In this document: one piece after another, positions 35,317-43,945 of the stretch
How positions within the stretch are numbered: position 1 is the stretch's first letter
Layout of the letters: each line of letters opens with the position of its first letter
From: Sphaerisporangium siamense
GTDB taxonomy: Bacteria; Actinomycetota; Actinomycetes; Streptosporangiales; Streptosporangiaceae
DNA length: 64,000 nt
Direction: 5' to 3'
NCBI RefSeq assembly: GCF_014205275.1
Contig: NZ_JACHND010000001.1
Span: forward strand, 4,278,001-4,342,000
The notes under the pieces: generated by a model
The model's input: only the letters and a program-made list of their open reading frames with translations
What the model was told of the DNA's origin: nothing
Databases searched by the model: none
Translations under genes and position numbers: made by a program

Positions 35317-35361
35317 GCAATTTGAAAGATGCCGGACCGGTGATTCCGAGGTCACCATGTC
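35317..35361 (+). promoter_or_regulatory. Bipartite cluster element for the aryl-CoA ligase gene
   Basis: GCAATTTGAAAGATGCC (35317-35333), a 22-bp spacer, then CATGTC (35356-35361). It lies within the 482-bp divergent gap 35015-35496, which otherwise shows no gene. Confidence 0.85.
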
Positions 35362-35496
35362 GGGTGACGGCCACTCATGCCCGGGGCGTGGCGGCTCGCC
35401 CCGGCCGTCGGTTCCCGCGGCGTTCCCGAGTTCGTGCGCGGGTTTTCACGAACCGGTCCCGCCGCGGGCCGCATAATCGCTCGTCCCGGAGGTCCG

Positions 35497-37017
35497 ATGC
35501 GGTACGAAGACGTGCCCCGCGAATTCAACATCGCGTCACACTTCCTCGATCGCAACGATCCCGGCCGCACCGCGCTGATCACCCCCGAGGGCACCGCCAC
35601 CTACGGCGAGCTGTCCGCGCGGGCCAACCGGATCGGCCACGCCCTGCGCGCCCTCGGCGTCGGCAGGGGCGACCGCGTCCTGATCGCGCTCGCCGACGGC
35701 GTCGACTTCGTCGCCACCTGGTACGGCGTCCAGAAGATCGGCGCGATCACCGCCGAGGTCTACACCTACCTCCAGCCCAAGGACTACCGCTACTACGCCG
35801 ACTACGCCGAACCCCGGATCGTCGTCGCCGACGCCGTCACCCTGGAGAGGCTCCGCGTCGCCGGCGTGGGAAACCTGCTGGTCTCCGGCGTGCCCGCGGA
35901 CCTGCTGCGGCCCGGCGAGCACCACTTCGAGTCGCTCGTCGCCGCCCAGCCCGCCGAGCTGGAACCCGCCCCCACCCGCAGCGACGACGTCGCGATCTGG
36001 AAGTTCACCACCGGCAGCACCGGCGCGCCCAAGGCGTGCGTGCTGCCCGCGCGCAGCCCGCTGCTGGCCTGCGAGTGGTACGCCCGCGGCGTGCTCGACA
36101 TGGGCCCGGACGACGTCGTCCTGCCGGTGCCCAAGCTGTTCTTCGGCTACTCCCGCGACATGACCGCGCTGTACCCGTTCGGCTCCGGCGGCGCGGGCAT
36201 CGCCTTCCCCGAGCGCAGCACGGCCGAGCGGATCTTCGAGCTGATCGCCGCCCACCGCCCGACGATCCTCGTCAACGTGCCGACCATGATGAGCGCCATG
36301 GTCTCCCACCCCGAGGCCGCCGCCCAGGACCTGAGCAGCCTGCGCCTGTGCACCTCGGCCGGGGAGGCCCTGCCCGCGGACCTGCACCGCAGGTGGATGG
36401 ACACCTTCGGCGTCGAGGTGCTCGACGTCATCGGCTCCTCGGAGGTGTACCACGCCTACATCTCCAACCGGCCGGGACGCACGCGCCAGGGCAGCCTCGG
36501 CGAGGTCGTCCCCGGCTACCGCGCCCGCGTGATCGACGCCGACGGCGAGACGCTGCCGGACGGCGAGGTCGGCCGCCTGGAGATCGTCGGCGAGACCGCC
36601 GCGCTGGAGTACTGGCGGGCGCCCGAGAAGTCCGCGGAGACCTTCCCCGCTCCGCACACCGTACGGTCGGGCGACCTGTTCACCCGCGACGCCGACGGCT
36701 ACTACTACTACAAGGGCCGCGCCGACGACCTGCTCAAGGTCAGCGGCGTCTGGGTCGCGCCCTCCGAGATCGAGAACTGCCTCCGCTCCCACCCGGCCGT
36801 CGCCGAGGCCGCCGTGGTCGGGTACGAGGTGGACGGCCTGACGCTGCCGCGCGCGTTCGTGGTGGCCTCCGGCGAGGTGTCCGCCGCGGAGCTGCAGGCA
36901 TTCGTCAAGACGACGCTGGCGCCGCACAAATACCCCCGCGACGTCAGGTTCGTCGACCGTCTCCCCGAGACCGCCAACGGCAAACTCGACCGAAGAGCCC
37001 TCAAAGAAGTGGGGTGA
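35497..37017 (+). CDS. Aryl-CoA ligase, benzoate-CoA ligase family (predicted anthranilate-CoA ligase)
   Basis: A 506-residue adenylate-forming enzyme. Core motifs are the P-loop FTTGSTGAPKA, GSSEVYHAYISN near the acyl pocket, SGDLFTRDADGYYYYKGRADD and the C-terminal catalytic lysine in LPETANGKLDRR. The YTYLQPKDY and FFGYSRDM segments match benzoate-CoA ligases more than NRPS A domains. There is no carrier-protein domain after the ligase, so a CoA or free-standing carrier thioester is expected. Lying next to dioxygenase and kynureninase, it most likely activates anthranilate or a substituted anthranilate. ATG 35497 follows CCGGAGG. The acyltransferase downstream is a candidate user of the product. 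Confidence 0.85.
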   Translation: MRYEDVPREFNIASHFLDRNDPGRTALITPEGTATYGELSARANRIGHALRALGVGRGDRVLIALADGVDFVATWYGVQKIGAITAEVYTYLQPKDYRYYADYAEPRIVVADAVTLERLRVAGVGNLLVSGVPADLLRPGEHHFESLVAAQPAELEPAPTRSDDVAIWKFTTGSTGAPKACVLPARSPLLACEWYARGVLDMGPDDVVLPVPKLFFGYSRDMTALYPFGSGGAGIAFPERSTAERIFELIAAHRPTILVNVPTMMSAMVSHPEAAAQDLSSLRLCTSAGEALPADLHRRWMDTFGVEVLDVIGSSEVYHAYISNRPGRTRQGSLGEVVPGYRARVIDADGETLPDGEVGRLEIVGETAALEYWRAPEKSAETFPAPHTVRSGDLFTRDADGYYYYKGRADDLLKVSGVWVAPSEIENCLRSHPAVAEAAVVGYEVDGLTLPRAFVVASGEVSAAELQAFVKTTLAPHKYPRDVRFVDRLPETANGKLDRRALKEVG

Positions 37018-37088
37018 TCCGAGCGCGCCGCCCCCGGCGCGATGGACGTTTCCCGCCGCCGCCACCGCGCGGCACCCGATCGAATTCA

Positions 37089-37133
37089 GCATTTCAGAAG
37101 ATGTGCCGTGCGGTGGCGGAGCGCGACGATGTC
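37089..37133 (+). promoter_or_regulatory. Bipartite cluster element for the second acyltransferase gene
   Basis: GCATTTCAGAAGATGTG (37089-37105), a 22-bp spacer ending CGAC, then GATGTC (37128-37133). Confidence 0.82.
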
Positions 37134-37206
37134 GTCCCCAGTACACCGTCGATAACGGTACGTAAGAACTTGAGCAGGGGAAACGCCCCTGAGGGGAGGA
37201 ACGCTA

Positions 37207-38511
37207 ATGGCGGCAACCACTCGTCTGAGCGATGTGGAGATCGGCAGTAACAAACGAATTCCCAAGCTCGAGGGCGTGCGCGGCGTCCTCGCGATGGGCG
37301 TTCTCGTCTTCCACGTCGCGTGGCAGGCGGGCGCCACCAACTACGCGGACAAGGTGGGCAACGGGATATGGGGGCATCTGGCTGACGGCCTTACCGTCAT
37401 GCTGCCGCCCTTCTTCCTGCTGTCCGGCCTTTTCCTGTACCGCCCGTTCGCGCGGGCCGTCATGACACAGGACGCCAGGCCCGGCGCCGGAACGTTCCTG
37501 TTCCGCCGCGGCCTGCGCATCCTTCCGGCCTACTGGCTGCTCGTCGCCGTCGTGCTGCTCGGCATCAACCTGCGCGGCATCGACAGCGTCTGGGACGTCC
37601 TCCGCCCGGTCTTCGCGCTGCACTTCTATCTGCCCGAGGGCCAGCCGAACATCGGCCTCGGACACAGCTGGACCGTGCCGACCGAGCTCAGCTTCTACCT
37701 GCTGCTGCCGGTGCTCGCCTGGCTGGCCGCCGTGTTCGCCGGACGGAGCGTCGACGTCGCCAAGCGGGCGCGCGCGGCGCTGTGGCCGGCCGTCCTGCTG
37801 TTCGCCGTGGGCATCGCCTGGGTCACCTACACCAACCTGCCCTCGTTCACGGGGCCGTTCGAGTTCTGGTTCTGGCCGTTCTACTACGTCAGCGCCTTCG
37901 CCTGCGGCATGGCCCTGGCCGTCTGGTCGTCCAGGTCCGAGCTCACCGGCGTCACGCCGGCGATCTACCGCACGGTGGCCAAGCACCCCAACCTGTTCTG
38001 GCTCGCCGCGCTCGTCGTCTACCTCGTCAACATTCCCAAGCCGTTCGGCGAGCCGGGCATGGGCACGATCGGATCGCTCGTCCAGGAGCTGACCGGCCAC
38101 ATCCTGATCCTCGTCTTCGCCGTGCTGTTCCTGCTGCCGCTGATCGTGCCCGAGGCCCGGTCCCGGCTCATGGACGTGACGCTGGGCAACGCGCCGATGC
38201 GTTACCTCGGCCGCATCTCCTACGGCATCTACCTCTGGCACATCCCCTTCCAGAACTTCTTCGTCGGCAACGGCAACATGTTCGGCAAGACGCCGGTCAT
38301 GGACGCCGAGCTGCGCGGCACCTCGGGGTTCTGGGAGCTGTTCGCGTTCGTGGCCGTCGGCAGCGTGCTGGCCGCGACGCTCAGCTACTTCCTGCTGGAG
38401 CGCCCGCTGGTCAACTACTTCAACCGGCGCGCCAAGAGGAAGCTCCAGTCCCGCATTCCGGTGGCTCCCGCCGACGACACGCCCGTGCCGTCCGAGCGCA
38501 TCGTCAAGTAG
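37207..38511 (+). CDS. Membrane acyltransferase, acyltransferase-3 family (second of two)
   Basis: A 434-residue protein with about ten hydrophobic helices. It opens with KLEGVRGVLAMGVLVFHVAW, the acyltransferase-3 signature in which an Arg is followed by a His in the first helix, and contains LGRISYGIYLWHIPF near the end, also typical. It likely transfers an activated acyl group at the membrane to a sugar or aglycone hydroxyl. Its position behind the aryl-CoA ligase makes the anthraniloyl unit a natural guess for the donor. ATG 37207 follows GAGGGGAGGAA. It has its own cluster element and ends in a hairpin shared with the convergent oxidase gene. Confidence 0.87.
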   Translation: MAATTRLSDVEIGSNKRIPKLEGVRGVLAMGVLVFHVAWQAGATNYADKVGNGIWGHLADGLTVMLPPFFLLSGLFLYRPFARAVMTQDARPGAGTFLFRRGLRILPAYWLLVAVVLLGINLRGIDSVWDVLRPVFALHFYLPEGQPNIGLGHSWTVPTELSFYLLLPVLAWLAAVFAGRSVDVAKRARAALWPAVLLFAVGIAWVTYTNLPSFTGPFEFWFWPFYYVSAFACGMALAVWSSRSELTGVTPAIYRTVAKHPNLFWLAALVVYLVNIPKPFGEPGMGTIGSLVQELTGHILILVFAVLFLLPLIVPEARSRLMDVTLGNAPMRYLGRISYGIYLWHIPFQNFFVGNGNMFGKTPVMDAELRGTSGFWELFAFVAVGSVLAATLSYFLLERPLVNYFNRRAKRKLQSRIPVAPADDTPVPSERIVK

Positions 38512-38526
38512 AGCTCTCCCCGCGCG

Positions 38527-38560
38527 GGCCGGGCCGGTGGATCCCTCCGCCGGCCCGGCC
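38527..38560. terminator. Hairpin between convergent acyltransferase and oxidase genes
   Basis: An 11-bp GC-only stem, GGCCGGGCCGG (38527-38537) with CCGGCCCGGCC (38550-38560), and a 12-base loop. Confidence 0.6.
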
Positions 38561-38581
38561 TTCGCACGTGCGACGGGCATC

Positions 38582-39961
38582 TCAGCGGGCCGTCGCACCC
38601 GGGCTGACGTCGCCACGGAACAGCCCGCCGGGGTCCACGCGGTCGCGCACCCGGTCGGCGCGCTCCGCCTGGGCGGCGCTCAGGTGCCCCTGCGGCTGGG
38701 CGAAGTTCTCCACGAACGACGGCGCCGTCCGCCCGGTGTCCCAGGGGGACAACGCCGCGCGGACCTTCGCGCAGTGCTCCTCGATGGCCGCCGTCACCGC
38801 GGCGTCCTCGGCCACGCCCGCGCCCGAGTAGGCGTAGTGCGCGTCCAGGTGGTCCAGCGCGCCGCCGCCGGGGGACGGCCGCCCGTACGCGCCGCCGAGC
38901 TGGCGCAGCCCCGCCACGACGAACGGCGAGCCCGACCCCGCGCCGAGCAGCCGCAGGAACGCGGCGGCGCCGTCGTCGCCGATCTCACGCAGCAGCATGT
39001 GGTCGCCGGCGATCGCGATCGGGTCGTCCGGCTCCATGTGCGCCCGCAGCACCGCCGACGGCTCGGTGAGCCGCCAGTCGTCCATGACCGGCTCGGCCAC
39101 CGCGCGCAGCGGCCCGAGCAGGTCCTCCGCCTGCCGCGTGGCCGCGGTCACGTCGCCGTCCAGGCTCAGCACCGCCCCGTCCACGCAGATCACCGGCCCG
39201 GCGGCCAGCGCGGGCGGCACCCCGGGCACCGGCGGCAGGTTCATCACCCGCAGCGACGTGGTCACCTCGTCGGGCGCGTCCAGCGTCCACCGGCGCCAGG
39301 CCGACAGCAGGCCCTCGGCGTGCGCGGCCGGCCAGTACGTCGCCCCGGTGATCACCTTGGCGGCCGGGAACAGGGCCACCTCGACGGCGGTCACCACGCC
39401 GAAGCCGCCGCCACCGCCGCGCAGCGCCCAGAACAGCTCCGGGTCGCTCCCGGCGTCCACGCGGCGCAGCTCGCCGTCCGCGGTGACCAGCTCGACCGCC
39501 CGGACGCTGTTGATCGCGAGCCCGATGTGCCGGCCGTAGAAGCTCAGCCCGCCGCGCAGCAGGTAGCCGACCACACCCACGGTGGGGGAGGAGCCGTGCG
39601 GCGCGGTCAGCCCGTACGGGGCCGCCGCGTCCACGACGTCGCCCCACAGCGTCCCGGCCGGGACCCTCGCCACCCGGCGCGCGGCGTCCACCTCGACGCC
39701 GCCTTCCAGGTCCGTCCGGATCAGCAGCGCGCCGTCCATGGGGCGCGCGGTGCCGGAGGCGTGCCCGGTCGTGTGCACGCGCACCGACAACCCTTCCGCC
39801 CGCGCGTGCCCGATCGCCGCACGGATCTGGTCGATGGTGCGCGCGGTCACCGCCGCCGCCGGCCGGGCCGGCGTGGCGAGGTTGAACACCCGCGTCGCGG
39901 CCTCGAACGCCGGGTCGCCGGGACGGGCGACTCCGGTGTCCCGCTCGTCGATCGTGGTCAT
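38582..39961 (-). CDS. FAD-linked oxidase, berberine bridge enzyme-like
   Basis: A 459-residue FAD oxidase with a PCMH-type FAD domain (residues about 25-200) and a BBE C-terminal region. The His in VRVHTTGHASG can carry the covalent flavin. The usual Cys of bicovalent enzymes is missing: the corresponding loop reads GYLLRGGLSFYGRH. FAD contacts RGGGGGFGVVT follow. Such enzymes oxidise alcohols, hemiacetals or sugars, or close rings oxidatively. There is no signal peptide, so it acts in the cytosol. ATG 39961 is chosen, about 10 bp after GGAAGG. It is divergent from the methyltransferase operon, both with cluster elements. Confidence 0.82.
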   Translation of the reverse strand: MTTIDERDTGVARPGDPAFEAATRVFNLATPARPAAAVTARTIDQIRAAIGHARAEGLSVRVHTTGHASGTARPMDGALLIRTDLEGGVEVDAARRVARVPAGTLWGDVVDAAAPYGLTAPHGSSPTVGVVGYLLRGGLSFYGRHIGLAINSVRAVELVTADGELRRVDAGSDPELFWALRGGGGGFGVVTAVEVALFPAAKVITGATYWPAAHAEGLLSAWRRWTLDAPDEVTTSLRVMNLPPVPGVPPALAAGPVICVDGAVLSLDGDVTAATRQAEDLLGPLRAVAEPVMDDWRLTEPSAVLRAHMEPDDPIAIAGDHMLLREIGDDGAAAFLRLLGAGSGSPFVVAGLRQLGGAYGRPSPGGGALDHLDAHYAYSGAGVAEDAAVTAAIEEHCAKVRAALSPWDTGRTAPSFVENFAQPQGHLSAAQAERADRVRDRVDPGGLFRGDVSPGATAR

Positions 39962-40047
39962 GAGTGACATGCCTTCCGGAAACACCCCGGAGAACGGGGC
40001 GGGGGAAATGTGATGACAGGCCGAACGCCGTCGAGTCCGGCGGTGCG

Positions 40048-40092
40048 GTCAGATTCACACGCGCGCGCCCGCCCGCGCATCTCCGTGATTGC
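40048..40092 (-). promoter_or_regulatory. Bipartite cluster element for the BBE-like oxidase gene
   Basis: Minus strand GCAATCACGGAGATGCG (40092-40076), a 22-bp spacer, then TCTGAC (40053-40048). Its partner for the opposite strand starts 33 bp away. Confidence 0.85.
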
Positions 40093-40124
40093 GCTGTGAT
40101 CCCGGCCGGGCCCAGGTCAGGACG

Positions 40125-40169
40125 GCACTCTCGGAGATGTCGCCGCGCCCGCGGCCCGCACACCATTAG
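40125..40169 (+). promoter_or_regulatory. Bipartite cluster element for the three-methyltransferase operon
   Basis: GCACTCTCGGAGATGTC (40125-40141), a 22-bp spacer ending CAC, then CATTAG (40164-40169). Back-to-back with the element at 40092 in the 304-bp divergent gap 39962-40265. Confidence 0.8.
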
Positions 40170-40265
40170 TGCAGATCATTCTGTCAATCGCTGTCTTCCC
40201 CGCGTCCGGCCGTCCCGGCCGGCAGCACCGAGGTCATGGGGCCGCTCGACGGGAGCGACGTATTC

Positions 40266-41096
40266 ATGGGTAACGAAGTCATCGACACGGCCGTCATCGG
40301 CAGGCACTACGACGAGCGCTCCCCGATCGGGGACGAGCTCCGCGACGGCCAGATTCATATGTGGTACTGGTATGACGACGATGACGACGCCCCGCTGACC
40401 GCGGCCGTCCACCGCGTCAGCCGCAAGGTGACCGACACCCTCGGCCTGCGCGCCGGCGAGCACGTCCTCGACGCCGGGTGCGGGCCCGGCGCGACCGCCG
40501 TCTACCTGGCGCAGGCCCACGGCGTGCGGGTCACCGGCGTCACGGTGAGCGCCTTCGAGATCGACAAGGCCCGCGCCAGGGCCGCGGCCGGCGGCGTCGC
40601 CGGCCTGGTGAGCGTCGAGTACGGCGACTACGCCGCGCTCTCCTACGCCGACGGCGCCTTCGACGCCGTCCTCGCCCTGGAGTCGCTGCAGAACGCCGTC
40701 GACCTCGGCCAGGTGCTGCGCGAGCTGTACCGCGTGCTGCGGCCCGGGGGCAGGCTCACCTTCTCCGACTTCAGCCTGGAGTCCGACTCCGAGCCCGCCC
40801 GGGTGGCGAAGTTCATGGACAGCCTCAAACTCCACCGGCTCCCCACCCTGGCCGAATGGCTCGGCCACCTGCGGGACGCCGGATTCCAGATCGAGGAATA
40901 CACCCAGTGCGGACCGCGGGTGTTCGGCAGGAAGTCGAAGTACCTGAAGTCGGCGATGGGCCGCAGGGACGAGGTCGCCGAGAAGTTCGGCGAGGACGCG
41001 GTCGCACAGTTCTCCCAGAGACACCTGGGCTTCTTCGCGCCCCGGAAGGAACAGATCGGGTACGTGATCGTCTCGGCCCGCAAGCCTCGGACCTGA
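40266..41096 (+). CDS. SAM methyltransferase (small-molecule, RebM-like)
   Basis: A 276-residue class I methyltransferase with motif I VLDAGCGPGATAVYLA, a conserved acidic region VTGVTVSAFE and motif IV ESLQNAVD, followed by RPGGRLTFSDF. The pattern is that of sugar or phenol O-methyltransferases and sarcosine-type N-methyltransferases. An unusual run of five aspartates after MWYWY (residues about 33-42) lies at the N-terminus. ATG 40266 follows GGGAG; an in-frame ATG at 40236 is possible. It is the first gene of a three-methyltransferase operon. The substrate is unknown; sugar hydroxyls or the aryl ring are candidates. Confidence 0.82.
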   Translation: MGNEVIDTAVIGRHYDERSPIGDELRDGQIHMWYWYDDDDDAPLTAAVHRVSRKVTDTLGLRAGEHVLDAGCGPGATAVYLAQAHGVRVTGVTVSAFEIDKARARAAAGGVAGLVSVEYGDYAALSYADGAFDAVLALESLQNAVDLGQVLRELYRVLRPGGRLTFSDFSLESDSEPARVAKFMDSLKLHRLPTLAEWLGHLRDAGFQIEEYTQCGPRVFGRKSKYLKSAMGRRDEVAEKFGEDAVAQFSQRHLGFFAPRKEQIGYVIVSARKPRT

Positions 41097-41113
41097 AACC
41101 GCCAGCCATAGGA

Positions 41114-41194
41114 ACGCCGCCGAAACGCCCGCAAGCCGCCGAGAACACCGCCGCGAACGCCGCCGAAAGCCGCCGAAAGCCGCTTGAAGCCGCC
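41114..41194 (+). repeat. Degenerate GCCGCCGAA-type short repeats between methyltransferase genes
   Basis: The 173-bp gap holds about seven imperfect copies of GCCGCCGAA or GCCGC-AAGCC units, for example GCCGCCGAAA twice in a row at about 41159-41180. It looks like slippage-prone non-coding DNA without a frame I can support. Confidence 0.55.
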
Positions 41195-41269
41195 ACCCGG
41201 CGCGCCACGAGCGGGCGATTCGCCCCACCGGCCGGTCGACACGGCCATCCATCAGGAAAGGACCCGCAC

Positions 41270-42805
41270 ATGAGTGTCTCCACGGCCCATTCGACCGCCG
41301 CCGAGGTGGTCGGCGCCTTCACCGGAGCCGACCGCGACCGCCTCGTGCCGGAGTTCCACCGGCTCGTCGCGGCCCTCTGGGACGACGGAACCCTGACCGA
41401 CCTCGCCGTGCCCGCCGTCCCCGTCCTCGTCGAGCGGCTCGGCCAGGTCGACGACGAGCGCAAGGGCTACATCGCCGTCCTGCTCGGCATCCTCATCGAG
41501 GCCGAGTACCCCGACACCGAGGGCCCGATCACCACGGCCGCCCGCCAGGGCGTCGACCTGTACCTCGACCTGTGGCGCACCGCCCCCAACGGGCAGTCCC
41601 TCTCGGTGGCCCTGACCTACCTGGTCGCGCACTTCCCCTCCCACCGCGACCGCGTGCTCGCCGCCGCCGACCACCGCGACCTGCACATCGAGGACTACAC
41701 CCGCCTGGAGCGCGGCCTGCAGGAGCTCGACCCGGCCAAGCCCGTCCTCGGCCGCGTCTTCCCCTCCCCGGCCGTCTGGGCGCTCATGGACGACAACGAG
41801 AAGTCGTTCGACCAGACCTGGATCCGGCAGATGACCGCCGAGCAGATCGCCGCGAACTGGGAGAAGGACACGCGCACCGTCTGGGGCCACGCCGGCGCCA
41901 AGGCGTACTGGGCCGTGGTCAACGGCACGCCCGCGCCCGTCGTGCTCGGCACCGTGCCGCCCCGCGACCAGGTGCCCCAGCTGCGCGAGCAGAGCGCCGA
42001 CATCTTCGCCCCGCACGCCGAGGCGCTGCGCTGCCCGAACTGCGGCGGCGGCATCGAGGTCACCGGCGAGACCGTCCGCTGCGTGAGCTGCTCCACCGCC
42101 TTCCCCGCCGCCCACGGCATCCTCAACCTGTCCGAGGGCGCCCAGAACAACCCCGGCGACTTCCTCTACAAGCTCGCCGAGCTGCCCAGCATGGGCCTGT
42201 TCTACGAGGCGTACGCCCGCCCGAACTTCCTGCGCATCGCCGGCACCAACTGGGGCGCCCAGGTCACCCCCGAGGACGAGCGCCGCTACATCATCGACCA
42301 CGTCGCCCCCGTCGAGGGCCCCGTGCTCGACCTCGCCTGCGGCGCGGGAACCTGGACCGAGATGCTGGTGGAGGCCGTCGGCGCCGAGCGCATCATCGCC
42401 CTGGACGCCTACGCCCCCATGCTCACCGCCACCCGCAACAAGCTGCCCGAGCTGCCCGCCGTCATGGCCAGCGCCAAGGCGCTGCCCTTCCAGGACGCCA
42501 GCGTCGGCGCCGTCCTGTGCTGGAACGCCCTGCAGGCGTTCCCCGACGACGCGGCCGAAGCCATCGCCGAGGTCGGCAGGATCCTGCGGCCGGGCGGCAC
42601 GTTCTCGCTGCTCACCTTCCGCATGCACGACGACCGTCTCGCCCGGTACTTCCAGGCCTCGCACTACTTCCCCGGCCACCAGGAGGGGATGCAGCTCTTC
42701 GAGCTCGACGACGTCAAGCGGTGGCTGGCGGACGCGGGCCTCACCATCCGCGACGAGTCCGGGCCCGGCACCTTCATCATCATCACCGCCGAGCGCCCGC
42801 GCTGA
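41270..42805 (+). CDS. Methyltransferase with N-terminal helical domain and zinc ribbon
   Basis: A 511-residue protein in three parts. Residues 1 to about 240 are mostly helical, HEAT-like, and match nothing I recognise. Residues about 255-290 form a zinc ribbon with CPNCGG and CVSC 14 residues apart. Residues about 330-511 are a class I methyltransferase with VLDLACGAGTWTEML, ALDAYAPML and RPGGTFSLLTF. The ribbon recalls Trm112-like domains fused to methyltransferases such as RlmA, but here within a biosynthetic operon. The substrate is unknown. It starts at ATG behind AGGAAAGGA, is second in the operon, and is followed 76 bp later by another methyltransferase. Confidence 0.75.
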   Translation: MSVSTAHSTAAEVVGAFTGADRDRLVPEFHRLVAALWDDGTLTDLAVPAVPVLVERLGQVDDERKGYIAVLLGILIEAEYPDTEGPITTAARQGVDLYLDLWRTAPNGQSLSVALTYLVAHFPSHRDRVLAAADHRDLHIEDYTRLERGLQELDPAKPVLGRVFPSPAVWALMDDNEKSFDQTWIRQMTAEQIAANWEKDTRTVWGHAGAKAYWAVVNGTPAPVVLGTVPPRDQVPQLREQSADIFAPHAEALRCPNCGGGIEVTGETVRCVSCSTAFPAAHGILNLSEGAQNNPGDFLYKLAELPSMGLFYEAYARPNFLRIAGTNWGAQVTPEDERRYIIDHVAPVEGPVLDLACGAGTWTEMLVEAVGAERIIALDAYAPMLTATRNKLPELPAVMASAKALPFQDASVGAVLCWNALQAFPDDAAEAIAEVGRILRPGGTFSLLTFRMHDDRLARYFQASHYFPGHQEGMQLFELDDVKRWLADAGLTIRDESGPGTFIIITAERPR

Positions 42806-42881
42806 CCCCTCGCACCGGCCGGATCGCGCCACCGGAGCACGCAGCCACCGAGTCACCGAGCAGAGACATATGGGAGCCCAC

Positions 42882-43727
42882 ATGACCACCGACCAAGTCG
42901 CCGCGCCCTCCGTGCCCTCCTCCGAGGGGACGGCCGAGTTCTACGACGTCTTCAACCTCCTTCTCATCGACGTCTGGGACGAGAACTTCCACCAGGGCTA
43001 CTGGGAGGACGAGAACGACGAGAGCTCCAACCGGCGGGCCGCCGAGCGGATGACCCAGCTCCTCATCGACCACTCCGGCCTGGAGAACGGCGGCCGCGTG
43101 CTCGACGTCGGCTGCGGCATCGGCCTGTCGGCGTTCCAGCTCGCCGGCGCCACCCCCGCCGAGATCGTCGGCATCTCCAACAACCAGGCCCAGATCGACG
43201 AGGCCAACCGCCGCTCCCGCGCCCAGGGCCTCGCCGACCGCGTCACCTTCGAGTACGCCGACGTCTACGACCTGCCCTACCCCGAGGGCTCCTTCGACGT
43301 CGTCTGGGTGTTCGACGCGCTCCTGCACATGGACCGCCTGCGCACGCTGCGCGAGCTGCGCCGCGTCCTGCGCCCGGGCGGCCGCGTCGTCGTCACCGAC
43401 AAGCTGCAGACCGGCCCCATGAGCCCCGAGGACGAGCGCGCCGTCAGCGAGTTCATGACCGACCTGCAGGCCAGCCCCATCCTGTGGGAGAACGAGTACC
43501 GCGCCCTGGTCGCCGAGGCGGACCTGGAGGTCGCCGAGCTGCTGGACATCAGCAAGCACACCTACAAGTCCTCCACCCGCACTATCGAGGCCGTCAACGC
43601 CAAGTACGACGCCCTCATCGACCGCTACGGCGAGCAGGTCATCCCCATGCTGGAACTCCTCCGCAACCCGGTCGGCCTGGTGAAGGAACTCGGCTACCTC
43701 CTCTGCGTAGCCAAGAAGCCCGCCTGA
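42882..43727 (+). CDS. SAM methyltransferase (third of the operon)
   Basis: A 281-residue class I methyltransferase with motif I VLDVGCGIGLSAFQLAG, GISNNQAQI at strand 2, and RPGGRVVVTDKL. The N-terminal FYDVFNLLLIDVWDENFHQGYW is typical of sugar O-methyltransferases and RebM-like enzymes. ATG 42882 is preferred over 42870 since GGGAG stands upstream at correct spacing. It ends the operon and also the contiguous left part of the cluster; a perfect terminator follows. Three consecutive methyltransferases suggest at least three methylations on sugar or aryl groups besides those of the C- and N-methyltransferases. Confidence 0.85.
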   Translation: MTTDQVAAPSVPSSEGTAEFYDVFNLLLIDVWDENFHQGYWEDENDESSNRRAAERMTQLLIDHSGLENGGRVLDVGCGIGLSAFQLAGATPAEIVGISNNQAQIDEANRRSRAQGLADRVTFEYADVYDLPYPEGSFDVVWVFDALLHMDRLRTLRELRRVLRPGGRVVVTDKLQTGPMSPEDERAVSEFMTDLQASPILWENEYRALVAEADLEVAELLDISKHTYKSSTRTIEAVNAKYDALIDRYGEQVIPMLELLRNPVGLVKELGYLLCVAKKPA

Positions 43728-43738
43728 CCCACACCCCC

Positions 43739-43772
43739 GAACGGGCGACCTCCACCAAGAGGTCGCCCGTTC
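43739..43772 (+). terminator. Terminator at the right end of the main cluster block
   Basis: A perfect 14-bp stem, GAACGGGCGACCTC (43739-43752) with GAGGTCGCCCGTTC (43759-43772), and a 6-base loop, 11 bp after the last methyltransferase stop. After it the gene content changes. Confidence 0.85.
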
Positions 43773-43945
43773 GCACATGCGAAGACGGCCCCGCCCTGAA
43801 ATGAGGAAACACAAAGGGGGCGCCCCGAAAATGGGCCTCGCCTCCGGCTCGGACTGTGCTCTCCAGTGACCTCCGGCCCCGAGGGAGCCCCCTCGGACTC
43901 CCCGTCTGCCATGCCGCCTTCACCGCATCCGCTCAGCCGAGGAAC

